DNA of 25,928 nucleotides from an uncultured Solobacterium sp. (GTDB taxonomy: Bacteria; Bacillota_I; Bacilli_A; Erysipelotrichales; Erysipelotrichaceae): assembly GCA_937895985.1 (NCBI GenBank), contig CALBKL010000162.1:1-25928 (forward strand). Reading direction: 5' to 3'. The first letter of the stretch is position 1; every line of letters begins with the position of its first letter. The notes under the pieces were generated by a model, which saw only the letters and a program-made list of their open reading frames with translations, made no database searches and was not told the origin of the DNA. The position numbers were made by a program, and so were the translations under genes. Positions 1 through 7,046 of the stretch are shown here, piece by piece.

Positions 1-910
1 CTGCAACTCGTGTTAACTCTTCGCCTTCTTCGCCTTCTTTACTTGCGTTGGCGTCTTCACGAATTTCAGTAATTACACCATCAACAACGACGATTGTTTT
101 GCCATCAGGCATTACAAATTCGCCATTTGGTGACGCTACATCGCCAACTTGTGGCTCGCCTTCTTCTCTCTCGATAGTAAGCGTTTGACCATCTGAAGTT
201 GACAAATCCATACCTTTTGCAAGTTCTTCAATGCTACGCAATCCAAGCTTTGCAAGTGCTCTGTCTAATAGAGATGCTTTGACCTCTACATTCTTTTCTT
301 TTTTTCCCATTTGATTTTGTTTTTTATTATTAAACTCTGTTGTCTTCTTTGCAGAAATTGGCGCAATAATTTCGCCAATCAAACCAAGTTCTTTTGCTCT
401 TTCTGCGCTAATGTATTTATCTTCATCCATTAGCATTTGCATTTCTTCTTTGTCACATTCGCAACGCTCAACGTATAGATTTAAGATTTTTTCTTGCTGC
501 TCTCTTAAATCTCTTGCATACTTTTCTAAATCGTCGGCTGTCATTCCGCTGTTCAAGTCATAACCATTAATCCACGGATTATGTACGCAAATTTGCGCAT
601 TGCTGTATGCTCTTCTTCTTTCTTTTGGTGCAGACATCAAAATGACTGTTGCCATTGATGCACAATTGCCTTCAATTGTACAAGTTATCTCTTTACCAGT
701 TGCACGCAATCTGTCGTAAATGCTCCAGCCCTCGATGCAAGAACCGCCATTGCAATGCAAACGCACATCAATTGTGTTGTCATCTTCTTTCAAACTCTCA
801 CAAAAAGCGTCAATGTCTTTAAAGCAAACGCCCTCTGCTTCGCCCCAAAACTCACTTGCTTTTTTCTCATTTTCTGTTTGAATGTCGTTGTAAATTTTTA
901 AAACTGCCAT
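1..910 (-). CDS. ClpP-like phage prohead protease (C-terminus off the window)
   Basis: Serine protease of the ClpP/S14 fold, expected to mature the phage capsid. The visible 303 residues start at the ATG at 910-908 and run off the left edge. Ser85 sits in the nucleophile context GNCASMA and His110 in ICVHNP, both in the expected order; the third triad residue would lie near the DEDKY segment. After about residue 195 the protein becomes low-complexity and acidic, with a late motif (PDGKTIVVVDG) that I recall from Bacteroidetes phage proteins of this type. This tail may act as a scaffold, and an in-frame internal ATG at 310-308 (Met201) could give a separate scaffold product. There is no Shine-Dalgarno sequence before the start, only A-rich DNA, unlike genes to the right of ~2400. 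The protease call is firm; host and scaffold role are inference. Confidence 0.85.
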   Translation of the reverse strand, partial: MAVLKIYNDIQTENEKKASEFWGEAEGVCFKDIDAFCESLKEDDNTIDVRLHCNGGSCIEGWSIYDRLRATGKEITCTIEGNCASMATVILMSAPKERRRAYSNAQICVHNPWINGYDLNSGMTADDLEKYARDLREQQEKILNLYVERCECDKEEMQMLMDEDKYISAERAKELGLIGEIIAPISAKKTTEFNNKKQNQMGKKEKNVEVKASLLDRALAKLGLRSIEELAKGMDLSTSDGQTLTIEREEGEPQVGDVASPNGEFVMPDGKTIVVVDGVITEIREDANASKEGEEGEELTRVA

Positions 911-942
911 ATCATTAAGTTTTTTCTATACTACAAAAGTAC

Positions 943-978
943 TTTATAAATATAAATACTAATGTTTATATTTATAAA
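943..978. repeat. 14-bp perfect inverted repeat, AT-only arms
   Basis: TTTATAAATATAAA at 943-956 is the exact reverse complement of 965-978, with an 8-base spacer. It lies just upstream of the protease start (910) and downstream of the helix-turn-helix gene. With no GC in the arms and no clean T-run it is a poor terminator; an operator or AT-rich promoter element is more likely. Confidence 0.6.
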
Positions 979-1001
979 CACTACTCGCACAACGTGATAA
1001 T

Positions 1002-1039
1002 AAAAAAGTGCCTTCTATTCTCACGAACAAAAGACACTT
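1002..1039 (-). terminator. Rho-independent terminator after the small HTH gene
   Basis: On the minus strand AAGTGTCTT (1039-1031) pairs with AAGGCACTT (1014-1006), nine pairs including one G-U, with a 16-base loop. It is followed by a run of T (1007-1002 on the minus strand). It sits 24 bases past the stop codon of the 1293-1063 gene. Confidence 0.6.
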
Positions 1040-1062
1040 AACGCTAAACAATATTAATCAAA

Positions 1063-1293
1063 CTATTCAATTATTTTTTCCATTCTCTTTGCAACTCTGT
1101 AAATTGTTGCAACACTACAATTATATTCTTCACTTAAATAAGTAACGATGTAATTGACTTTGTGACCTTCTTCTTTTAAACGTGTATATTCTTTGTATAG
1201 ATTTAAATATATCACGTCTTTTGCATCTATTTCATTTGCATTGAGCATTGAAAGAATGCTTTCTGCTGTTTTTAGTAGTTCGTATTGTGTCAT
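1063..1293 (-). CDS. Small helix-turn-helix protein, phage-associated
   Basis: A 76-residue protein. The C-terminal part (residues ~47-74, NYIVTYLSEEYNCSVATIYR onward) has the spacing of a helix-turn-helix, with the recognition helix around SVATIYRVAKRM. It resembles the DNA-binding end of Mor-type activators and other small phage regulators, but I cannot assign a family with confidence. It lies 8 bases downstream of the tape-measure stop codon and is followed by a terminator, so it would be the last gene of that transcript. No Shine-Dalgarno sequence precedes its ATG. A regulator between tail and head genes is an unusual place. Confidence 0.65.
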   Translation of the reverse strand: MTQYELLKTAESILSMLNANEIDAKDVIYLNLYKEYTRLKEEGHKVNYIVTYLSEEYNCSVATIYRVAKRMEKIIE

Positions 1294-1301
1294 ATCTGCT
1301 T

Positions 1302-2400
1302 TTAATTTAACGTTGATAACCTTTCGATTGTTTCAACTCTGTTACTTGCTTTGCTTATCTCTTCAACGCTCACAATTGGACGTGGTGCACTTGCCATACC
1401 TCGTGCTACTGCTCGTGCAAGAAATTCTTCGCCAATCTGTTGTTGGCTATTGCCGTTGTTGACGATTGGAACACCCCCGCCAATTTGATTAAACGCACTT
1501 AAAGCGGGTGCAAACATACTTGTTGCATTTGCAGTTAGCACGCTTTCGCCATTTGAAAGTTGTGCGGGTATACTATCACTTGTGCCACTGCCTGAACCCG
1601 TTACAAGACCACCAGTTGCAAATTTAGCCGATTTGACGGTGCGAATTGCAGTTGCTACACCGCTTAAAACTTGCGAAATAGTAGTTGCAATAGCTATCAA
1701 GTTTTTAGGGAAAGGCACGCCAACAGACGCTTTAATACCACTTGAAATTGCAACACCAGTGTTAATTGCTATTTCTGCAAGTGCAACCATTTTTGACGCC
1801 TGCGCAAGTGCTTTATTTTTTACCCCAAACGCTTCGATAACATCTGAAACACCGCCAACGACATTGCGCAAACTCTCCAATTCTTGCATTCTATGCCCAA
1901 TAATTTCTGATGATATTTCATTTTCTTTGTCTTTCGCATCTTTCGCCAAATGTAACTTTCGAAGGTTAAATTCTTCGATACTTTCACCTTCTCTTTGCTG
2001 TGCGTTATTAAGCAATTCTTGACGTTGTTGCAATTCAAGTTCTAAAATTCCAAGACGTTCTGAAAAATCGTTGTTGCCATTTAGATCCGTTTTTAATATT
2101 TCAGCTTCGAAACGCTCTTTTATCTCTTTTGCCTGATCATCTATCATTTTATTCTTGAACTCTTTTTGCGCATCAAGCTGTTGTTGATAGAATTTTTCAG
2201 TAATTGAGTTTAAAAGTTCTGCTTTTTCTTCTTCGTTCATCACTTGCTTTTGTGCTTCGAGCAATTCTAATTGATAAGCTGAATTAATGCTTTTCAACTT
2301 CAATTCATATTCTGCTTTTGTACCTTTTTCTACTGCTGAAAGCATATTTTGATAATACACTTGCTTTCGCTTTATCGCTTCTGCACTTGTTATATTATCA
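1302..2400 (-). CDS. Phage tail tape-measure protein, C-terminal part only
   Basis: About 366 residues of the C-terminal end of a tail-length tape-measure protein. The first ~170 residues are charged and predicted coiled coil (repeated KAEYELKLKS-, EEEKAELL- and QQRQELLNN-like stretches). A hydrophobic alanine/glycine-rich helix region follows (AIATTISQVLSGVATAIRT), and then the typical tail FATGGLVTGSGSGTSDSIPA with SNGES and ARAVARGMAS. That ending is common in tape-measure proteins of Bacteroidetes phages and prophages (recalled, not searched). The N-terminal part is missing because the frame runs without a stop into AdhE at about 2400. The exact breakpoint cannot be fixed from sequence alone; residues FDNIT near 2385-2402 could belong to either side. 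Confidence 0.75.
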
Positions 2401-3299
2401 AATTCAAGTAATTTCTTTTCTTTAGGTGAGCAGAAGTGTACATTATAGTGTTTGAATTCTGCCTTAACATCTTCATAGATATTTTCATCAACGATAACTG
2501 TCTGTTCACTTGCACAGATCATACCGTTATCGAATGCCTTGGACATTGCGATATCGTTAACTGCTTGCTTGATATCTGCAGTTGTTTCAATATATGCAGG
2601 AGCGTTACCAGCACCTACACCTAATGCAGGCTTACCACAGCTGTAAGCTGCCTTAACCATTGCGTTACCACCAGTTGCAAGAATTGTAGATACACCTGGA
2701 TGATTCATGAGTGCGCTTGTTGCATCCATGGATGGATGTTCAATCCACTGAATGCAGTTTTCAGGAGCACCAGCCTTTAAAGCTGCTTCATATACGATAC
2801 GTGCTGCTTCAGCAGAGCACTTTTGTGCATTTGGGTGGAATGCAAAGATGATAGGGTTTCTTGTCTTTAATGCAAGTAAACTCTTGAAGATTGCGGTTGA
2901 AGTAGGGTTTGTTACTGGTGTTAAACCTGCAACAACACCAACTGGTTCAGCTACTTCTGTAATACCTGTAACAGGGTCTTCACTGATGATGCCAACTGTC
3001 TTTAGGTCACGTAGGTAATTCACCATGTACTCACAAGCAAATAAGTTCTTTGTTGCTTTATCTTCGAATACACCACGTCCTGTTTCATCAACTGCTGCTT
3101 TCGCTAATGTACCATGTTGATCAAGTGCTGCTACTGTGCACTTTGCAACGATATAGTCGATTTTTTCTTGGTCAAATGATGCAAAGTCATCGAGTGCCTT
3201 TAATGCTAGGGCAACTTTGTCATCTACTTCTTTGACACGAACTTCCACAGGGGCTGTATTTACTTTTGTTTCTTTTGTTTCTTTCTTTTTGACTGCCAT
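2400..3299 (-). CDS. adhE: AdhE aldehyde-alcohol dehydrogenase, N-terminal third only
   Basis: The first ~300 residues of a bifunctional AdhE (normally ~870-890): most of the acetyl-CoA-reducing acetaldehyde dehydrogenase domain. Recognisable blocks are TNPTSTAIFKSLLALKTRN (residues ~130-148), ILATGGNAMVKAAYS (~206), GVGAGNAPAYI (~227) and the catalytic cysteine Cys262 in NGMICASEQ. The rest of this domain and the whole iron-dependent alcohol dehydrogenase are missing. The start is the ATG at 3299, because GGAGG lies 8 bases upstream; an earlier in-frame ATG at 3314 overlaps that ribosome site. The frame continues by chance into phage tape-measure sequence at ~2400, so the gene is truncated here by a chimeric junction. 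In fermentative Firmicutes AdhE regenerates NAD+ by making ethanol from acetyl-CoA. Confidence 0.9.
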
Positions 3300-3312
3300 G
3301 TCCTTTTCCTCC

Positions 3313-3330
3313 ATGTGAATTATTTCACGT
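3313..3330. promoter_or_regulatory. Rex-like operator at the adhE transcription start
   Basis: ATGTGAATTATTTCACGT is a near-palindrome matching the Rex consensus TTGTGANNNNNNTCACAA at 9 of 12 defined positions. Rex senses the NADH/NAD+ ratio and often controls adhE. The site lies 13 bases before the start codon and covers the predicted transcription start, so binding would block transcription. Confidence 0.45.
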
Positions 3331-3335
3331 AAGCA

Positions 3336-3364
3336 AGAATATCACGTTTACATAACCAAGACAA
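3336..3364 (-). promoter_or_regulatory. Promoter of adhE
   Basis: On the minus strand -35 TTGTCT (3364-3359) and -10 TATTCT (3341-3336) are 17 bases apart, giving a start near 3329, about 30 bases before the adhE ATG and inside the Rex-like site. Confidence 0.5.
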
Positions 3365-3423
3365 TACTAAATGATAAAAAAATCACAAGTAATCGCTTAC
3401 ATTTCAAAAATTAATATTTTCGA

Positions 3424-3448
3424 AAGAAAAAAGGGCATTTTTGCCCTT
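3424..3448 (-). terminator. Terminator of the acylphosphatase gene
   Basis: AAGGGCA (3431-3437) pairs with TGCCCTT (3442-3448) around a TTTT loop. On the minus strand the stem is followed by a T-rich run, 20 bases after the acylphosphatase stop codon. Confidence 0.7.
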
Positions 3449-3467
3449 AGAAAATGTTGTATGCATG

Positions 3468-3746
3468 TTAATAATATTGACAGGAAAATCGTCTTTCATC
3501 TGGGATGATAGGGACAACTTTACAGGAGTAATCATCAACTTTGATGAAACGACCATCTCCTTTAATGATAGTCGCAAGGAATTGGTCAATGGTATCACTT
3601 TCTCCTTGTACATAGATTTCTACCAAACCATTATCTAGATTTTTCACACTTCCCGTTAATCCATAAGATTGTGCATGCATTGAAACGAAGTAGCGAAAGC
3701 CAACGCCTTGGACTCTTCCTTCCACAAAAATATGATAGCGTACCAT
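3468..3746 (-). CDS. acyP: Acylphosphatase
   Basis: A 92-residue cytosolic acylphosphatase, the normal family size, hydrolysing carboxyl-phosphate bonds such as acetyl phosphate or 1,3-bisphosphoglycerate. The signature EGRVQGVGFRYFV carries the phosphate-binding Arg18; Asn36 in GSVKNLDNG is the catalytic asparagine; GESDTIDQF fits the family's later part. The start is the ATG at 3746-3744, with AAGGAGG a few bases before it; the reading frame is open further upstream, but without a ribosome site. It is a single-gene unit with its own promoter and terminator, divergent from the gene at 3822. Confidence 0.93.
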   Translation of the reverse strand: MVRYHIFVEGRVQGVGFRYFVSMHAQSYGLTGSVKNLDNGLVEIYVQGESDTIDQFLATIIKGDGRFIKVDDYSCKVVPIIPDERRFSCQYY

Positions 3747-3764
3747 AACAGCCTCCTTACAGTG

Positions 3765-3794
3765 ATTATACAAAATAGATTTTCTACTATACAA
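3765..3794 (-). promoter_or_regulatory. Promoter of the acylphosphatase gene
   Basis: Minus-strand -10 TATAAT (3770-3765) with -35 TTGTAT (3794-3789), spacer 18. It lies within the 75-base divergent gap and nearly touches the oppositely oriented -10 at 3799-3804. Confidence 0.5.
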
Positions 3795-3798
3795 GTCA

Positions 3799-3804
3799 TA
3801 TAAT
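3799..3804 (+). promoter_or_regulatory. -10 element for the peptidase S51-like gene
   Basis: A perfect TATAAT 17 bases before the chosen ATG at 3822. No good -35 is visible 16-18 bases upstream. The predicted start near 3811 would leave only a ~10-base leader containing the AGGTGA ribosome site. Confidence 0.4.
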
Positions 3805-3821
3805 GAATGCAGGTGATAAAC

Positions 3822-4529
3822 ATGATACATATACTATTAAATCAATTTACATTCGATCAAGCATGGGGCTTTGGTGAATTATCACAACTCATCGAGAAAG
3901 ATATGAAGGTACTGATGATGCCATTATCATATAACGATGGTTGGTCTAATGAATTTGCGACATGGGATGACTTCTTTGCAAAAGGGAAACCAGCGTATGA
4001 AATGATGGTACGTCCTTTCTATAACTACGGTATTCGCGAAAAACAAATTAGTTGGTTTAATTATTACAAGGATAACTACGCAAGCGCAAAAGCGAAAATT
4101 AAAGCTGCAGATATTATTGTGATCACTGGTGATTGTGGTGAATGGATTATGCAGAGAATCGAAGATTTAGGCTTACGTGATTTACTGTGCAACTTTGATG
4201 GTATCCTAATTGGACATCATGCAGGTGCTCTTGTACAACTTGATACATTTCACGAGTCAAATCTAGATAATACATTTGAACTACAAGAAGGACTAGGGCT
4301 ACTATCAGAATTTGATGTGGATATAAATTACGTCGAAGATGAAGAACATTTATCTACAATTATTCGTGAAATTGAAGATGTAGGAAATCCAGTAGTAGCA
4401 ATCCCTAAAAACAGTGGTCTATTAATCGTGGACGGAGAGTTTACATTACTAGGAGATTCATTTGTTTTAAATCATACACATCTAGATGATATCTATCGTG
4501 CCTATGATAGTTATCGTTATGATGTATAA
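3822..4529 (+). CDS. Peptidase S51 / class-I amidotransferase-like protein lacking the nucleophile
   Basis: A 235-residue cytoplasmic protein of the peptidase S51 (dipeptidase E-like) class-I amidotransferase fold. Strand-loop blocks match the family: ADIIVITGDCGEWI (residues ~96-109), the nucleophile-elbow position GILIGHHAGALVQL (127-140) and VVAIPKNSGLLIVDG near the C-terminus. In active S51 peptidases the elbow reads G-x-S-A-G; here it is G-H-H-A-G, with His133 replacing the serine. The protein is therefore probably not a normal serine peptidase. The start at 3822 is preferred because AGGTGA lies about 5 bases upstream; an ATG at 3807 has no ribosome site. Only 21 bases separate it from the acetyltransferase, so the two are probably co-transcribed. 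Its function is unknown. Confidence 0.75.
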   Translation: MIHILLNQFTFDQAWGFGELSQLIEKDMKVLMMPLSYNDGWSNEFATWDDFFAKGKPAYEMMVRPFYNYGIREKQISWFNYYKDNYASAKAKIKAADIIVITGDCGEWIMQRIEDLGLRDLLCNFDGILIGHHAGALVQLDTFHESNLDNTFELQEGLGLLSEFDVDINYVEDEEHLSTIIREIEDVGNPVVAIPKNSGLLIVDGEFTLLGDSFVLNHTHLDDIYRAYDSYRYDV

Positions 4530-4550
4530 CTACTAAAGGAGAAATTGTTA

Positions 4551-5180
4551 ATGAACGCAGATTTTCATATCAATGGAATACAACTAGAAACAGAGCGACT
4601 TATTTTAAGACCGTTTGTAAAAGAGGACTTAGATGATTTTTATGCTTACGCTTCTGTTGAAGGTGTCGGTGAAATGGCTGGTTGGAAACATCATGCCAGT
4701 AAAGAAGAAACGCAAAAAATATTAGATATGTTTATCGAGAGTAACCAAGTATTTGCAATCTATCACAAAGAAGACCAAAAAGTAATTGGCTCTCTTAAAA
4801 TCAAAAAATATGGAAGAGAAGAAGCTTTGACAGAGTTTGCAGCCTATCAAGGAAGAGAACTTGGTTTTGTTTTAAGTAAAGACTATTGGGGAAGTGGTAT
4901 CATGCCAGAAGCAGTAAAGATAGTTATCAAGTATTTATTTAATGAATTAAACTATGATTTCCTGCTTTGTGGGCATTTTTCATTTAACCAACAATCAAAG
5001 AGGGTTCAAGAAAAATGTGGCTTCCAACCATATCGCAAACTAATGATGACTACCTCTGAGCATACAAAAGAACCAATTATTTTGAATCTTTTGATTAATC
5101 CACATAAAAATATAACATTAGAGTTTTCTCATCCTGAAACATTGATTTATCCACAAAATATATCAGGGAAACATATATAG
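4551..5180 (+). CDS. GNAT N-acetyltransferase, RimJ/RimL-like
   Basis: A 209-residue GNAT-fold acetyltransferase of the RimJ/RimL type, using acetyl-CoA to acetylate an amine. The usual opening LETERLILRPFVKEDLDDFY is at residues 12-31; the acetyl-CoA-binding turn is DYWGSGIMPEA (111-121); the closing NQQSKRVQEKCGF (146-158) is typical. About 25 residues at the C-terminus extend beyond most family members. The ATG at 4551 is chosen because AGGAG lies 9 bases before it; a TTG at 4545 would be too close. The substrate cannot be read from sequence: ribosomal protein N-termini, small amines and antibiotics are all possible. It follows the S51-like gene closely and has no clear terminator after it. 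Confidence 0.85.
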   Translation: MNADFHINGIQLETERLILRPFVKEDLDDFYAYASVEGVGEMAGWKHHASKEETQKILDMFIESNQVFAIYHKEDQKVIGSLKIKKYGREEALTEFAAYQGRELGFVLSKDYWGSGIMPEAVKIVIKYLFNELNYDFLLCGHFSFNQQSKRVQEKCGFQPYRKLMMTTSEHTKEPIILNLLINPHKNITLEFSHPETLIYPQNISGKHI

Positions 5181-5218
5181 AAATATGTAGTAGTATTCGG
5201 TGAACAGCAAAATATAAG

Positions 5219-5247
5219 TTGGACATCTATGATGAAAAAGGTATGAT
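5219..5247 (+). promoter_or_regulatory. Promoter of the LytTR regulator gene, possibly leaderless
   Basis: -35 TTGGAC (5219-5224) and -10 TATGAT (5242-5247) with a 17-base spacer. The expected transcription start, 6-8 bases after the -10, falls on or next to the ATG at 5254, so the mRNA may have almost no 5' leader. Confidence 0.5.
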
Positions 5248-5253
5248 AGTTGC

Positions 5254-5979
5254 ATGAAATATATTGTATGTGATGACGAACAGCTTCAAATGGATATCTT
5301 GTGTAAGTACATTCATGAATATGCACAAGCATATCATTTGGAAATTGAAATATTAAAATATACAGATTGTGATAATCTCTGGTGGGATTTGCAGAATGGT
5401 CTTGTTGCAGATTTACTTTTATTGGATATTCAAATGGAGAATATGACAGGGATTGAACTTGCCCGTAAGATGAGACAAGCACGTCTAAATCATTTGATAT
5501 GTTTTATCAGTGGTGTCAAAGACTTTGTCTTTGAAGGATATGATGTAGACGCATTAGCCTATCTTTTAAAACCTTATGAGAAAGATCAATTATTTAAGAT
5601 ATTAGATAAGGCAATCAAGCAATTACATATATCAGAAGAATTTTCGATTATTTCTTCTAAGAAGGAAGTATATAAAATTTATCATCGTGATGTGATTGGT
5701 GTTGAAGCACTTGGCCATGAGACAAAGATTTATTTGCGTAGTGATGGCATGAGCGAGGAAACAACAATTATCATCAAACAGAGTATTCGTGAAGTTCTTG
5801 AAATGTTGCATATGCCATTATTACAAATTCATCGCTCTTTTGCGGTAAATATGAAAAATATTGTACGTGTAACAAAGAAGGATTGTATTGGTGAAGATGG
5901 TATACAGTTCCCAATCGCACGTGGTAATTATGAAATGTGTATGCAGGAATTTATCGCAGCCAATCGAGGTGTATTATGA
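5254..5979 (+). CDS. LytTR-family response regulator
   Basis: A 241-residue response regulator of the AgrA/ComE type. The receiver domain (residues 1-120) has the acidic pair Asp7-Asp8, phospho-acceptor Asp58 in LLLLDIQME, Ser86 and Lys106 in YLLKPYEK. Residues ~130-235 form a LytTR DNA-binding domain (IHRSFAVNMKNIVRV is characteristic). Such regulators usually bind pairs of short direct repeats and activate export or bacteriocin-type genes. The gene overlaps the downstream kinase by 4 bases (ATGA). Its ATG has only a weak, distant AAGG upstream (12 bases) and lies at the predicted transcription start. The likely targets are its own operon and the adjacent exporters, but I found no convincing LytTR repeat pair before 7047. 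Confidence 0.92.
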   Translation: MKYIVCDDEQLQMDILCKYIHEYAQAYHLEIEILKYTDCDNLWWDLQNGLVADLLLLDIQMENMTGIELARKMRQARLNHLICFISGVKDFVFEGYDVDALAYLLKPYEKDQLFKILDKAIKQLHISEEFSIISSKKEVYKIYHRDVIGVEALGHETKIYLRSDGMSEETTIIIKQSIREVLEMLHMPLLQIHRSFAVNMKNIVRVTKKDCIGEDGIQFPIARGNYEMCMQEFIAANRGVL

Positions 5980-6956
5980 TGTCTGTAATCATATTGATTG
6001 GTTTAGCACTTTATGAAGCTATTATCAAGAAGATACATATAACATTCATGCATGTGATTGTGTCGATTATGATACTGGCACTTACAGGATATAGTGTTTA
6101 TCGTTTCTCTTATATGATAGTTGTATGGATTTTCTTATGTTTTATTTGGAATCATTATCATTTCTTAAAAGAAGAAAGAATCTTTTCAACTATCATCATT
6201 CTGTTGTATCTTGGAATTCTGTTCCTTGGTGTTTATTATGATGGTTTTATCGCAGGTGGTATTGCAGCACTAATTTTTATTTTACTGGAATATCTTTTAC
6301 AAAGAATTATGAAGCGTGAAGAAGATAAAACAATCATCTATCAGAATAAACTGATGAAACAGCAGATGGATGAAATTGAAAATATCTACATGACTATGCG
6401 TGGATGGAGACATGACTATCATAACCATCTACAGTCTTTAAAAGGATATCTTTCTTTGAATAAAGTTGAGCAGATGAAAGACTATCTCAATGAACTTGAG
6501 ACAGATTTGGATTCTATCGATACACTCTATCATTCTGGAAACTTACAATTAGATTCTATCTTGAACGCGAAACTTGCGATTGCGGAAAAAGGACAAATTC
6601 GTATTCATTGTGATGCGTCAATTCCACCGCAATTACATGTATCAGATTTAGACTTGTGCGTTATCTTAGGAAATCTATTGGATAATGCGATTGAATCTTG
6701 TCGTAAGATAAAAGATCCGGATGAACGATTTATTCGAGTATATATTGGTATCCTAAAGAAACAACTCTATATCTCGATTACAAACGCTACAAGTGAGACA
6801 GTAAAGCAACGTACCGATCACTATTTCACGACGAAACGAGGCGACCATGGACATGGGTTAAAGAGAGTTGATCAAGTCGTTAAGAAATATGATGGATATT
6901 TAAACCGTCAAAATGAACCAGGTGTATTTGCAACGGAGATTGTATTACCACTATAA
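5976..6956 (+). CDS. GHKL-type sensor histidine kinase (AgrC-like)
   Basis: A 326-residue membrane histidine kinase. Residues 1-109 are hydrophobic, with about four or five membrane segments and little extracellular sequence, shorter than the usual six-to-seven-segment AgrC sensor. A coiled-coil linker follows, then the H-box WRHDYHNHLQSLKGYL with phospho-acceptor His146, the N-box LGNLLDNAIES (Asn233 or Asn237) and a G-box with GDHGHGLKRV. This is the GHKL ATPase layout that partners LytTR regulators. The start ATG at 5976 overlaps the regulator stop and has GAGGTG upstream. The small sensor suggests detection of something in or at the membrane, such as a peptide or membrane damage; that is inference. 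A strong terminator follows the gene. Confidence 0.9.
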   Translation: MMSVIILIGLALYEAIIKKIHITFMHVIVSIMILALTGYSVYRFSYMIVVWIFLCFIWNHYHFLKEERIFSTIIILLYLGILFLGVYYDGFIAGGIAALIFILLEYLLQRIMKREEDKTIIYQNKLMKQQMDEIENIYMTMRGWRHDYHNHLQSLKGYLSLNKVEQMKDYLNELETDLDSIDTLYHSGNLQLDSILNAKLAIAEKGQIRIHCDASIPPQLHVSDLDLCVILGNLLDNAIESCRKIKDPDERFIRVYIGILKKQLYISITNATSETVKQRTDHYFTTKRGDHGHGLKRVDQVVKKYDGYLNRQNEPGVFATEIVLPL

Positions 6957-6964
6957 GCATTTCG

Positions 6965-6997
6965 TGCATGAATTTGAACAATTCATGCATTTTTTTA
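6965..6997 (+). terminator. Terminator after the kinase gene
   Basis: TGCATGAATT (6965-6974) and AATTCATGCA (6980-6989) form a 10-bp stem with loop TGAAC, followed by eight T. It separates the two-component genes from the ABC genes, so the exporters need readthrough or their own promoter; I see no convincing promoter in 6998-7046. Confidence 0.85.
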
Positions 6998-7046
6998 TTT
7001 GCTTCAGTCATATGAAGTATTGTATTTCTGCAAGGAGGTAATCACT

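Noticed and set aside
1302..3314. A single 670-residue AdhE/tape-measure fusion protein
   Set aside because: The halves belong to unrelated systems, the break is mid-domain in both, and translation signals differ on each side. An in-frame join has a one-in-three chance.
3371..3388. Second full Rex operator upstream of adhE
   Set aside because: Only one half-site (TCACAA) matches; the other half does not.
5171..5188. Inverted repeat ACATAT/ATATGT after the acetyltransferase gene as a terminator
   Set aside because: The stem is short and AT-only with no T-run; it is probably chance in AT-rich DNA.
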